From: Asterias amurensis
Lineage: Eukaryota > Echinodermata > Asteroidea > Forcipulatida > Asteriidae
DNA length: 64,000 bases
Direction of reading: 5' to 3'
Assembly (NCBI RefSeq): GCF_032118995.1
Contig: NC_092655.1
Span: 12,162,406-12,226,405 of the forward strand
Of the stretch, positions 47,461-59,400 are shown in pieces (within the stretch, counting starts at the first letter, position 1; the number at the start of each line of letters is the position of its first letter). Below the pieces are notes generated by a model. The model worked only from the letters and a program-made list of their open reading frames with translations. It had not been told where the DNA came from and did no database searches. The translations under genes were made by a program, and so were the position numbers.

Positions 47461-47652
47461 CAGACGTCCGTTGCGTGTACGAGGATGATAAATTAATAGT
47501 CTGTAACCATTTCGGATTGCACGACACTACATGCAACACAGTAAATAAAAGTGTTTGCAATCTGTATTCGCGTCGTCCGTGGATTGTAGCATTCAGGTCT
47601 GTAACTTAATAATAATAGTACAGTATTTAGAAATGTTTGGGGTGTTATAAAA

Positions 47653-47819
47653 CAAATATTGACTGCTTTTACTCGTGCAATGGTTAAAAACTATGACTCC
47701 CTCGGTGATCCCCGGAGCGTTCTATTTTCCCGAGGCGAAGCCTCGGGAAAATAGAACGCTCCGGGGATCACCTCGGGAGTCATAGTTTTAACCATAGCAC
47801 TCGAAGCAGTCAATATTTG
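47653..47819. repeat. Near-perfect 167-bp palindrome
   Basis: The arms run from CAAATATTGACTGCTTTTAC to the centre CCCGAGGCGAAGCCTCGGG and back to GCAGTCAATATTTG. GATCCCCGGAGCGTTCTATT is matched exactly by its inverse. The arms are about 80 bp with a few mismatches and essentially no loop. A shorter relative with CCCGAGG ends is at 51777-51895. Confidence 0.88.
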
Positions 47820-47955
47820 TATACTGGTATACACCTACGAGGCTGCTTATAAAACACAAAATAAATTTTACTGTGACACCACATGTTTTGCTACAACTAA
47901 CTTTAATAATGTTATGCAACTGGCTATTGTACCTGGGTCAACTATTTGAAATAAT

Positions 47956-48167
47956 ATAGACCATGTGACCTATGTTTACGTTCAAACCGCCCTCTGTTGA
48001 AAAAACACTGTATACGTCATGTTTCGCCGAGCAAAACGACACTTTAGTCGTGGTAAGATTGCATACACTTTCTAGCTGGCTGCCAAAACACAAAGGTTTT
48101 GACCGGCGGTATGCGCGCGAATCATGTTATGGTTTTCGTGTGACGTCAGAGGTCACATTGTCTATAC
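47956..48167. mobile_element. MITE with ATAGAC-ATGTGACCT ends, copy 1
   Basis: Left ATAGACCATGTGACCTATGT, right GTCAGAGGTCACATTGTCTAT. An inverted copy lies at 54798-55006 and a partial one at 63840-63955. Confidence 0.8.
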
Positions 48168-48216
48168 TATAGGAAGTTGCCGCATGCTGTATCGGGTAAT
48201 ATTTGTTTCCTTTATA

Positions 48217-48357
48217 AGGCCGTTTCCGAGTTGGTGGCTACGGATGCGGCTACGACCGTTGCCAGGGGTGTTGCTAAGAGTGCCCTATACTTCAATGCAT
48301 GATGACGCGGTGATCCAGCCGTAGCCGCTGCCGTTGCCGCCAGTTCGGATCCGGCCT
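48217..48357. mobile_element. GC-rich hairpin MITE (AGGCCG...CCGGCCT)
   Basis: AGGCCGTTTCCGAGTTGGTG mirrors CCGCCAGTTCGGATCCGGCCT, and GGCTACGGATGCGGCTACG mirrors CCGTAGCCGCTGCCG. About 140 bp. Confidence 0.7.
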
Positions 48358-48911
48358 AACGTTACCGTTACAATATTCTACAAAAGGGAGATACCGCATC
48401 TACTGAGAAAAATGGATAGTATTATATCAGACCATTGGCAGGAGTACCGTATTAGGATATCGACGAACTGTGTTAGGATATTTGGTTACCATTGAATCTC
48501 AACTTTAATGCGAAGCCATTGGCTACGTGACGATCTACTATAGTGGCCACATATTGGGGGAATTGAATTTTTGATGAAACAAGAACGGAGTTCCGCACAC
48601 AGTCGGGGTATGTATATTGAGAACGAAAATCTCCTAAAGAGACATTGCAGATTTGACCTAAGGTAATCTAGGTAAAACTCTAACCATCAATGGTAACAGT
48701 TTTTATCATTTTGAAAATGCTTGTTATATTTCATCCATCTTTTTTTCTTGTTGTTTTTAAGGAAAAAAATATTTTCCACCTCCCATCTGCTGCTGTACTG
48801 TACGGTATAACTAAAACGTTAAAGGTACACTGAATGATATTTGAGCACATGAAGCTACTGCCTGATTTGTGTTACAGTTCAGGTCAATGGAACAATGCGG
48901 CTTGAGCAATG

Positions 48912-49302
48912 TTGAGAACACTGGACACCATTGGTAATTGTCAAAGACCACGTCTTCTCACTTGCTGTATCTCAACATGTGCACAAAATAACAAACCTGT
49001 GAACATTTGAGCGTAATCGGTCATCGAAGTTGCGAGATAATAATGACAGAAAAACACCCTTGTGTTGTCACACGAAATTGTGTGATTTCAGATGCTTGAT
49101 GTTGAGACCTCAAATTCTAAATCTGAGGTCTCGAAATTAAAAGTCGTGGAAACATACTTCTTTTAGGAAAACTACGTTACTTCAGAAGGATCAGTTTCTT
49201 ACAATGTTTTATACTATCAACAGCTCCCCATTACTCGTTACCAAGAAGGTTTAATGCTAATAATTATTGTGAGTAATTACCAATAGTGTCCACTGCCTTT
49301 AA
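48912..49302. mobile_element. TTAA-type MITE, copy 16
   Basis: Reverse orientation, TTGAGAACACTGGACACCAT to GTGTCCACTGCCTTTAA. Downstream of gene C; the paralogous flank of gene B at 25.95 kb lacks it. Confidence 0.85.
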
Positions 49303-49611
49303 ACTACTTTTTGGATGATGTTTTTTTTAAGACAGGCTTCCGACGCACCATAATGAATACTATGATAACTATATAAGAATTTCAGTGTTATAATTTGATA
49401 TCTGTATCTACTGTACGTGCAATGGATTAAACAACGCACACTACTACAGATACCAAACCTGTTTTGTATTGCGCTACTTGGATATAGTGAATTAAAACAT
49501 ACAATTTCAGAACCTCGAATCAAAAACCTTGTTTAGGTTGTGCTTAAACACGAGACAATTCAAACGCTATAAGTAGTGGTTCTTTTGTCAGGTGTTAGCT
49601 TAGATTGAAGC

Positions 49612-50443
49612 TTAGGGACCCATGTCATCTGGGACATCCTCTAGAATCTTGACTTCACCACCAATAACCTTCTTTTGCTCCTGGTCTTCGACAGGTTCTT
49701 CTGGTTCGGGTGCCTTTATGACTACCGGTTCAGGTTCTCGACACGCGTCTTCTCCGATGAACTCCTTTACTGTCACCTCACACAGCTGTAGAAACGAACG
49801 CTTATCAGAGGGGATGTCGACGCTAATGTAACGCGCCACCAACGGTGGGTCACATACCAACTCAATTGTGCCTCCGGGTGGAGTTGCCATGGCAGGACTG
49901 ACTACATCTCCGCACTGGGGATTGCTTTGAATGTTGCGACTGGTACCCGCGCGAACAACAGCATTCGTCAAACGCTCACCTAGTGATAGAGATGAACAAA
50001 ATAACAGAGAATTTGTTTTCATTAATGAAACAAAAGTAACCCATTATTTCAATAAAGCAGTTGTGTTGAGTACTTACTACAACAATCCCCACGATTGAGA
50101 AGGACAACTTTACTGATGCAGTGTTCATCTTCAAGGTCTACTATCCACCATGGATCAATCTCTATCTCTGTTTAGTACACAAAATAACAACAAAACATTA
50201 AAACCAGAGTTAACAAATTACATCAGTACATGCTATTCTAACCTCATCTAGGTATTTTGCACAAATTAACATGACATGTTGTATCCACAAAGAAGTTACG
50301 ATTTGTCGACTTACTTGTGTGTGTACAGATAAATCCTGGTGACAGCTTAGTGTCCAGGTTTCCGTCTGCAGCTTTATCTGGCGAGTACCTGTTGTCATAG
50401 TAAGAACTTTGCTCCGTCGGCTTACCGATTATAGACAAATCGC
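49612..50443 (-). CDS. Gene C FTP domain 3 and short tail (exons 9-11)
   Basis: Exons 50315-50443, 50078-50167 and 49612-49979. RDLSIIGKPTEQSSYYDNRY, then CTHTK with the motif His, KIEIDPWWIVDLEDEHCISK, NRGDCCSERLTNAVVRAG and LQLCEVTVKEFIGEDAC. The tail has a single APEPEEPVEDQEQKKV unit. Introns here are the shortest of the array (about 100-150 bp). Confidence 0.9.
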
Positions 50444-53400
50444 CTGTTCAGAAACCAAAAAATATATTTAGTGTATTGTGACTTTGTTGTCAGAATTGCT
50501 TGGCATTCAAACTCCACTAAGTTTAGCAGCTTACCAAGTAGATGTGATAACGGTCCCACTGCAGCGATAACGAGAACGATAACGATCACGACGCAAAGAG
50601 AACGCGTTTTATTGGTTGAATTGCTCCACGCAGATTACGCACACGCCCATTCAACCAATAAAATGCGTTCTCTTGGCGTCGTTATCGTTAATGTTCTCGT
50701 TATCGCTGCAGTGGGACTGGGCCTTAAAGCTACTTTGAAATTGGGCATTTTGACATTTACATAGGTTTGTGCAGTGTCCACAATCGATGTACAATTACTG
50801 GGTAGAAACCTACTTGAATGTGCTATTTCCAATACCGATATAGCAACGTTGACAAACCTACTTGAATGTGCTATGTCCAATATCGATATAGCAACGTTGA
50901 CAAACCGATCTGAATGTGCTATGTCCAATATCGATATAGCAACGTTGACAAACCTACTTGAATGTGCTATGTCCAATATCGATATAGCAACGTTGATTTT
51001 CGCTGTACAAATCTCAGTGAATCACTGAGATTTGTACAGCGAACTATGAATGTTGCTATTTCGGTGTTTGTCACTTGACATTTAAGTAGGTTTGTTGGAC
51101 GTGTCAAACATCAAACTAACTTTGCTGCCATGGTGTGAAGGTTGATTATTGTTATTTGTGTTTACCCTCCACGATGTTTTGTTTTTGTTTGTTTTATGCA
51201 AGTCGCCTGACACACAAGGCCTGAAGGCAATTTCAAGGTGTGAGCTACAATTGTTTTTTCCAGAGGCCATTGCCACCTACTCCTAGGGCTGAAACAGGGT
51301 TACCCCTTTTACAGTCCATACGAATGTAGGCTTGGGTATCATCAATTCGAAGCCGGGCCGGTAGAACAGAAAGCACTACCTCCCCAAGTTTATGTAGCGA
51401 GTGTCACGACACGACATAGATCCGTACCCACACCCTGCTGATGATCATCATGTATATTATTGTGACCCTCTCAAAAAATTAAATCATCGGATAAGGATAG
51501 AGGCTACGGCAGTTTGTTTCTTTACACTCGGTGCACAGTGACCATTTTATTCCTGTAACAGACGAATAAATATGTGTTGCAAGGTTTTCGCTGGAAATCA
51601 GTATGAGGGTTGTGGAAGCGCGCGAAATTGAAATGCATCTCAAGAGAGGGCGCTCCTCATGAATAATTAAATGTTACATAATAAAAAAAAATGCAATAAA
51701 AATAATAGTTGGGGTACAATTCATATGACCGTCACATTATTATACAGATATTTACTGGTAATGAGGTAACTACTGTACGTCTATTCCCACGAGGGACTTG
51801 AGTGACCAGAAGTGCGACCGATTTCCCGAGGCCGAAGGCCGATAAAAATAGGCCCCCTCTTCTGGTCACTCACAGGCCCGAGGGGAATAGATGTACACTG
51901 GTTACCGAATTATGCCAGTCAATGTGTGTTTTATAACACAGCTCGGTCTGAAATGGAATTAAGAACCGAAATCCTGAAAAAGAAAGGAAGTGTTGTAGTT
52001 GCTGTTCACGGTTCAAGTCAAGAGAAGGCGCTGTAACCGGGCACTATTTCCAAAGACTAGTGCCCGCTTGGGAACTAGTTCCCGCAAAACACGTGCGCGC
52101 CATCACTAGACTATATGAGTTCATCCCACGTGACCGTGTTTCAGCCAACCAGAATACAGAATAAGCAAGTGGTGTGTTATAAAACTGATTATACTAACGT
52201 TCGTCACTTTCACACTGGTTGACGTCAAGTTCGTAGATCTCTACTTCACGTAGTTGCAAATATTCGTTTCTGCCTGGTATGTTAACACTGACGTAACGCG
52301 CACTCAACGGTGGTCCACAGTAGACGGCCAGAACTCCGCCTCTAATCTTGGCTTGTTCAGCGGTGATTGCTGATCCGCATCGGGAATTTGTGTGTATGTC
52401 TTTACTTGTTCCTGCTCTCACAACAGCATTCGATAAACGTGCGCCTAATGAAATAAATGTAAAAATACAATATCAAAATCTTGTTTCGGTCACACGCACA
52501 CATTCAATGTTTTGCATCCCTGTTGAAACAGTATTCAGAATTCCCCTATGAGTCCCTGTTTGTGTTCCTTCCTTGTTTGGATCTCGGTCTCCAGAATGTA
52601 GTGATTATAAAATAATTTAGTTTGTGTTGCAGTCGCTGTGAGGACATTGCCTTGGTCTCTGTATACATGCTCTTAAAGATACTGGAAATATAATTTTTTT
52701 TTTTTCAAACATAAGAGTATATGCTTACGAACAATAAAACAATTCTTTAAGTAATTGTTTGTCACGATTTATATGTTTAAAAAATATATAAAGTTGTTTG
52801 GGGGGCTGACTCCGCCTACCCCTTTTGTGACGTCAATCGAGGCAGACTTTGCCTGCAATGCGTATAGTAAACACACGTGCAAAGTAAATGTACGTCTAAG
52901 TCGTGAGTTGGTACATTTCAAAAAGTGTTTTTCTGCATTCAGCAGCAATGCACCTGGTCGGCATTGCCGGAAAAAAAACAATTTTTTGTTGTTGAAACGT
53001 ACAAACTCACGACTTGGTCCGTACATGTACTTTGCAATTGTGTTTACAATACGCATTACAGGCAAAGTCTGCCTCGATGGACGTCACAGCCAGCGCCCTC
53101 TCGGGTCGGGGTCTATTCTTAAATTTGTAAATAACATAAGAACTGATTTTTTAAAACCTTAGTTAACTGTTTATTCACATTCCACTCATTAAAACACATA
53201 TATTAGTGACAAAAGCTTTATTTTGAAAAAAACCCACTTCCAGGTGACTTTATTACTGGACATTATTGGTAATTGTCAAAGAGGTTGCGAGATAATAATA
53301 GAGGAATTTGATTTCGAGACCTCAGATTTAGAACTTGAGGTCTCGAAATCAAGCATCTGAACGCACAGAACTTCGTTTGACAAGGGTGTTTTTCTCTTTC

Positions 53401-56400
53401 ATTATTATCTCGCAACTTCGACGACCAATTGAGCTCAAATTTCCACAGGTTTGTTATTTTATGCATATTTTGAGATACAGCAAGTGTGCAGGCTGGTCTT
53501 TGACAATTACCAATAATGTCCAGTGTCTTGGGGGATAGCATGCTCTATTGGTCTCATTGCTAACCTGGACATCTGACGTCACACGTCAAGGCTGGTGAAT
53601 TAGGCAGGAGATCTGCCTTTAGCTTACTGTCAAAGTCCATAATCACCTTTCACCTAAATTCATTTAACATACACACTGCATGCGGCTTGCCGAAATAAAT
53701 TGAATAGCAATTTACAAGAATGCATGATTGTGAATTAGGCTTCTATCTGTCATAACTGACATGGAAACCCTATACTTACTGCAGCAATCATAACGGTTGA
53801 ACAAAACCACTTTACTGATGCAGTGCGTGTCTATAAGATCTACTCTCCACCATGGATCAAAGTCATGACCTGCAAAGGAAATATTGATATTTTGAACGGA
53901 AAACTGAGGGAATATTTTCCACTAAAACCCTACTCTATAAAAGTTTGAAAGACACACACTACCCGTCTTAATCTTTTGTGACGTCACTTAGTTATCCGAG
54001 GTCTGTCTCCACTACCCTGATTCAGGGAGGTTCAATTCAATTCAATTCAATGAACATTCATTTTCATGTAGACAATAACAATTTAAGCATATACACTAGA
54101 AAACAAATATCGATGAATATAATAATGAAGGACTGATTTGAAGATAATCTAAGGCAACGTGTTCCTTTAAGAGATAAACAAATTTTTCACAAACTCTTTT
54201 TCGCTAGGTTTGAGCTTGGAGCAAGTTGAGCATCAAAGGAGAAACAAATCTGTCCTTTCCACTTTTATTTTACTAAGAAAAACAGTATAATTTTAACATT
54301 TTGAAAACAACCTTAAGAAAAGTTTCTATATATTACGACAAAAGAGTGAACATTTATGGCTAACTTGTTTCAGACACTGGACACCGTTGGTAAATGTTGT
54401 GCTTGGTGCAACTAAACATCTAAACAACATAATGAACCTGTGAAAAATTTTCGAAGTTGCGAGAAACTTTTGAAGAAAAAGTATCCTTGTCACCCAAAGT
54501 TGTATGCTTTCAGATGTTAACTTCGGGAGCTCAAAGTCTAATATTCTGAGGTTTTGAAATCAAATTCGAATATTCTGGCGGAAAATTACTTTTTTCTTGA
54601 AAACTACGTTACTTCAGAAGGTGCCGTTTCTCACAATGTGTTATACTATCAACCTCTCCTCATGACTTGTTAATGTTACCAAGAAAGTTGTAATGCTAAC
54701 AATTATTTTGAGTAATTACCAATAGTGTCCAGTGTCTTTAAAAAATGAACCTGTTATTGTCTCCAAGTGAAAGTGGGTATATAATGAGGCACCCTAATAT
54801 AGACGATGTGACCTCTGACGTAACACGAAAACCATAACATGATTCGCGCGCATACCGCCGGGCAAAACCTTTGTGTTTTGGCAGCCAGCTAGAAAGTGTA
54901 CGCAATCTTACTGTGACTGCGCAACTCAGTGCCCGGCGAAACATGACCTATAGAGTGTTTTGTCAACAGAGGGCGGTTTGAATGTAAACATAGGTCAGAT
55001 CGTCTAGAGGTTGTTTACCGTCCAGCAGAATGACTTACCGGTGTGACTGAAACCTGAGTCTACAAACTTGCCAATAAAACCATCGGCGGCCCTCTCCGAT
55101 GGGAACCTCGTATCATCGTATCCGGAGCTTTGTTCGGTCGGGGAACTCAGAATGGAGATTCTCCCTGGGTTAGAGGTAAATATGAGAACGAGGTAAATTT
55201 GTGTTAGAAGTAAACTTGGGTTTGGGTGTAACTTCGGGTTCCGAAGTTAATTTGAGAAATAGGTCGATTTGGGTAAAGAGGTAATAGTTTGGGGTTCGAG
55301 GTTAATATTTGTGTTTTGGGGTAAATCATGTTGAGGAGGTAAATTTGGGTTTGGAGGTAAATTTGGGTTTAAAGCCATTGGACACTTTCGGTAAAAAGTA
55401 CTGCCCAAGGCCTACACTTCGTGTATCACAATTTATGTATAAATAAAATTACAAACCTGTGAAAATTCAGACTCAATCAATCATCGGAGTCTGGAGAAAA
55501 TAACGGGAAAACCCACCCTTGTTTCCATACGTTTCGCCGTGTCATGACATGTGTTTAAAATATATCCGTAAATCTCGACATCGAGAATTGAGAATTGAGT
55601 TTTCTCAAAAAGTAAAGCATTTCATAGAACAATATTTCTAGAGAAGTCTTTCACATTTACCTTCTGTAATCCCTGTAAGTTATTTGTAAATCTGTGAATT
55701 TTGTTTTCAATGTCTTTAATAGGTTCACTTGGGTTTAGAGCGAAGAGCTATATAATAAGATCTTAATTAGCTTGATGGTTTCGAGGTAAATTTGGGATGG
55801 AGGTAAATTTGGGGTGGAGATAAACTTGAGGTTTAGAGATTAATTGGGTTCAGATGTAAATTTTGGTTTTGGGGTAAACTTGGGTTTTGAGGTAAAATCG
55901 GGTTTAAGAAATAATTGAGTGTAGAGGTTAATTATTTCGGTTTAGAGGTAAATTTGGTTTGAGAGGTAAATACACAGCTTATTGTTTTGCTTTTTCTTCA
56001 TTAAAGCCATTGGACCCTTTCGGTAAACACTATTGTCCAAGGCCCACACTTCGTGTATCACAACTTCTATATCAAATAACAAACCTGTGAAAATTTAGGC
56101 TAAATCGATTATCGGAGTCTGGAGAAAATAACGGGGAAAACCCATCCGTGTATCCGCGCGTTTCGCCGTGTCGTGACATGTGTTTAAAAATCCGTAATTC
56201 TCGCTAACGAGAATTGATATTGTTTTACTGTTTCCTCAAAAAGCAAAGCATTTCATGGAATAATATTTCATGGGAAGTCTTTAACCACTACCTTCTGTAA
56301 ACCCTGTAAGTTATTTGTAAATCTGTGACCTTCTTTTTTTTCTGTACCGAAAGGGTCCAATGGCTTCAAAACATATTCTAGTTATATCCCAATTTACTGT

Positions 56401-59400
56401 TTTACGATGCTTGTACACCCACACTTCATTATTTAATTAATCTGAATACTGTTAGAGCGTGCGTTATCTGTTTTTCCTTTTGTTCTCATAAATTCACATT
56501 GATTGAAAAATTATGGATGTTTTCGTTTGACGTAATTCTGATTATTCAACTCTCTGTGATCAATGGGTGACGTTGATTCCTGTCATGAATGTTATTTTTA
56601 GTAGCGTTACATCTAACTACAAAAGGATGAAGGTTAATGCATAAAGGCTCTTTTGTATTCGTGAACTTTAGATTATGGATTATATACAATGAAAGACAAA
56701 CTCTTTGGAACCAAATGGGCTTGAACGTTAAACCAAAGAGTGTTTTGTTGGCGACAGCTGTGAGATGCCTTTGTGTGCAAACTAATTAGCTCTTTGGTTA
56801 AAGGCAGTGAATACTATTGTTAGTTGTCAAAGAATAGCCTTCACAGTTGGTGTATCTCAACATATGCATAAAATAACTAACCTGTGAGAATTTGAGCTCA
56901 ATCGGTCATCAAAGTTGCGAGATAGTAATGAAAGAAGAAAACACCCTAGTCATACTAAGTTGTGTGCGTTTATTAGATGGTTGATTTTGAGACCTCAAGT
57001 TCTAAATCTGAGGTCTCGAAATCAAATTCGTTGAAAATGGCTTCTTTCTCGAAAACTATGGCACTTCAGAGGGAGCCGTTTCTCACAATGTTTTATACCA
57101 TCAACCTCTCCCCATTACTCGTCACCAAGAAAGGTTTTTTGCTTATGATTATTTTGAGTAACTACCAATAGTGTCCACTCTCTTTAATAGAAAATGAGTC
57201 ACGATAGTTGATGCGTAGGCCTACTTTAATTATCGGGATTAACTTTTTTTATACATGTAGTGTAGCATAATCGCTAACTTAATTACATTTTAGTAATAAT
57301 GGTGTAAGCGATAGACACATGACAAGATCAAAGGATTTGAACCTGCAATTTCTAGGCTGATCAGTTCCTTAAAAAAATACACATCTGCAGCGTTACGCAA
57401 AATGTCGTGTCATAAGAATCTTTTTTTTTTTTTCACAACCAGATTTCTTCGAAGTAAAATGTTTCTCAAAATGCTGTATACTATCAAACGCTGAAAAGAT
57501 TAGTAGTGTCATTAGTTTAAAAGAGTGATTATCAAACGTTTACTTTTTTACTACTAAAGTATTTTACGATTTAGTGGGGAAATAATTTCTGATAATACTC
57601 CCTGACGTACTTTCTATTTGGTGGCATCGTTGAATAGGATATTCCTCAACCTTAACTTCATGAAGATGTAGGTAATCCCTGTTTGGTAGAACAACGTTGA
57701 CCTCACTCGCCAACAACGGCGGGTCACAGTAAACATCAATGACGTCCCCATTGTTCAAGTGGGATTCCAGTGGTGACCCGCATCGTTGATTCAGATTGTA
57801 GAATGGACTGACCCCAGCTCGGACAACGGCGTTCGCTAAACGTGCACCTGTTGCACAAAAAACAAGTGTTCAACTTTCAGTCGTTTTGATTAATTTGTGT
57901 TCAATATGTCATTGCCTAAATGGAAAGGGGTATTTAGGCACAAGAGATGAAGCACCTCTGGGGTGGATTTCACAAAGGTAGTCCTAACTTAGGACTAGTC
58001 CTAGGCAATGCTAAGAGATAGGACTAGTCCTAAGTTAGGACTACCTTTGTGAAATCCACCCCTGGGGTAATTTCTGGATACTGGATGAATCTCCACACAA
58101 ATTATTAATGGTCGTGATTTTTTTAACTTCCACATGGTCACTCATCACTTTTCAGCGAGATAGTCTTTCGTTGCCATTATTGAATACAACATTTTCACGA
58201 GTTTGGAAAAGTTTGTACACCCTTGTTAATCACATGGTGGGATTGGCTGGCGAAATTGCGCGCATGCGTGAACGATGCCTTAGGCCGTATGAAAATGGTG
58301 GCGCATGTGCAGGAGCTTAAAGGGTTTGGATACTTGTTTTAACACAAAACACCATGTCCACAAATTTACGTTAAACTCATACCGTTTGAAGATTATTATA
58401 GTAGAAAGCGTACCTTAAAATATTGGTTGCTGAGATATGAGTAATACAATGTCATGAAAATACGTTTTTACATGCTAAAAAAATTTTGTCTCATGATCAC
58501 TGAGACGAAAATTATTTTCATGATATTGTTTTACTCATTTCTAAAAAACAATAGTATTTCAGCAAGTAATATTTTCAGGGTAGCTTTCTTCTATCATTAT
58601 CTTCAAACTGTTTAAGTTTAGTGTAAATCTGTAGACATTGTGTTTTTTTCAACAAAAATTACATAACCCTTTAATGAAGCTGAAACAGAGATATCGTAAA
58701 CTGTTTGAGATAGAATCATACAAACAATACATGGTTATTTCGGGTGACCAGTTGATGTTAGCTCCCCTTCGTATTTTGGAAGGTTGCAAACTTGTATCAG
58801 AAGTTTAGAAACTAGTAATAGAAGGTTAGAAACTAGTATAGGCCTATTGGAAGTTTACCCTACTGGCAAGTGAGAAACTAGTATTGGAAGTTGAAAAACT
58901 AGTACTGGAAGTTGACAAACTAGTGTTGGAAGTTATTAAACTAGTGTTGGAAATTGAGAAACTAATATTTCAAGTTGACGAACTAGTATTGGAAGTGACA
59001 GACTTGTATTGGAAGTTGACCCTACTGGAAAGTGAGTAATTAGTATTGGAAGTTGAGAAACTAGTATTGGAAGTGGACAAACTAGTGTTGGAAGTTGGCG
59101 GTCTAGTATTTGAAGCTAATAAACTAGTGTTGGAATTTGAGAAACTAGTATTTCAAGTTCACGAACTAGTATTGGAAGTGACAGACATGTATTGGAAGTT
59201 GACCCTACTGGAAGGTGAGAAACTAGTATATTGGAAGTTGAGGAACTAGTATTGGAAGTTGACAAATAAATCAAAACAACACTGCAACAAATTATATTGC
59301 GGACTCCATTCGTTGGGAAACGGGGCTATATAGTTTTACCGATGACATTTCAGCAAAATTTGTTGCGTAGAAAACTTCAAACTTACGCCAAATGATATCT

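Noticed and set aside
52755-53162. 135-codon frame and overlapping antisense frame
   Set aside because: Both fall on the inverted-repeat element 52827-53087, whose two arms give complementary open frames.
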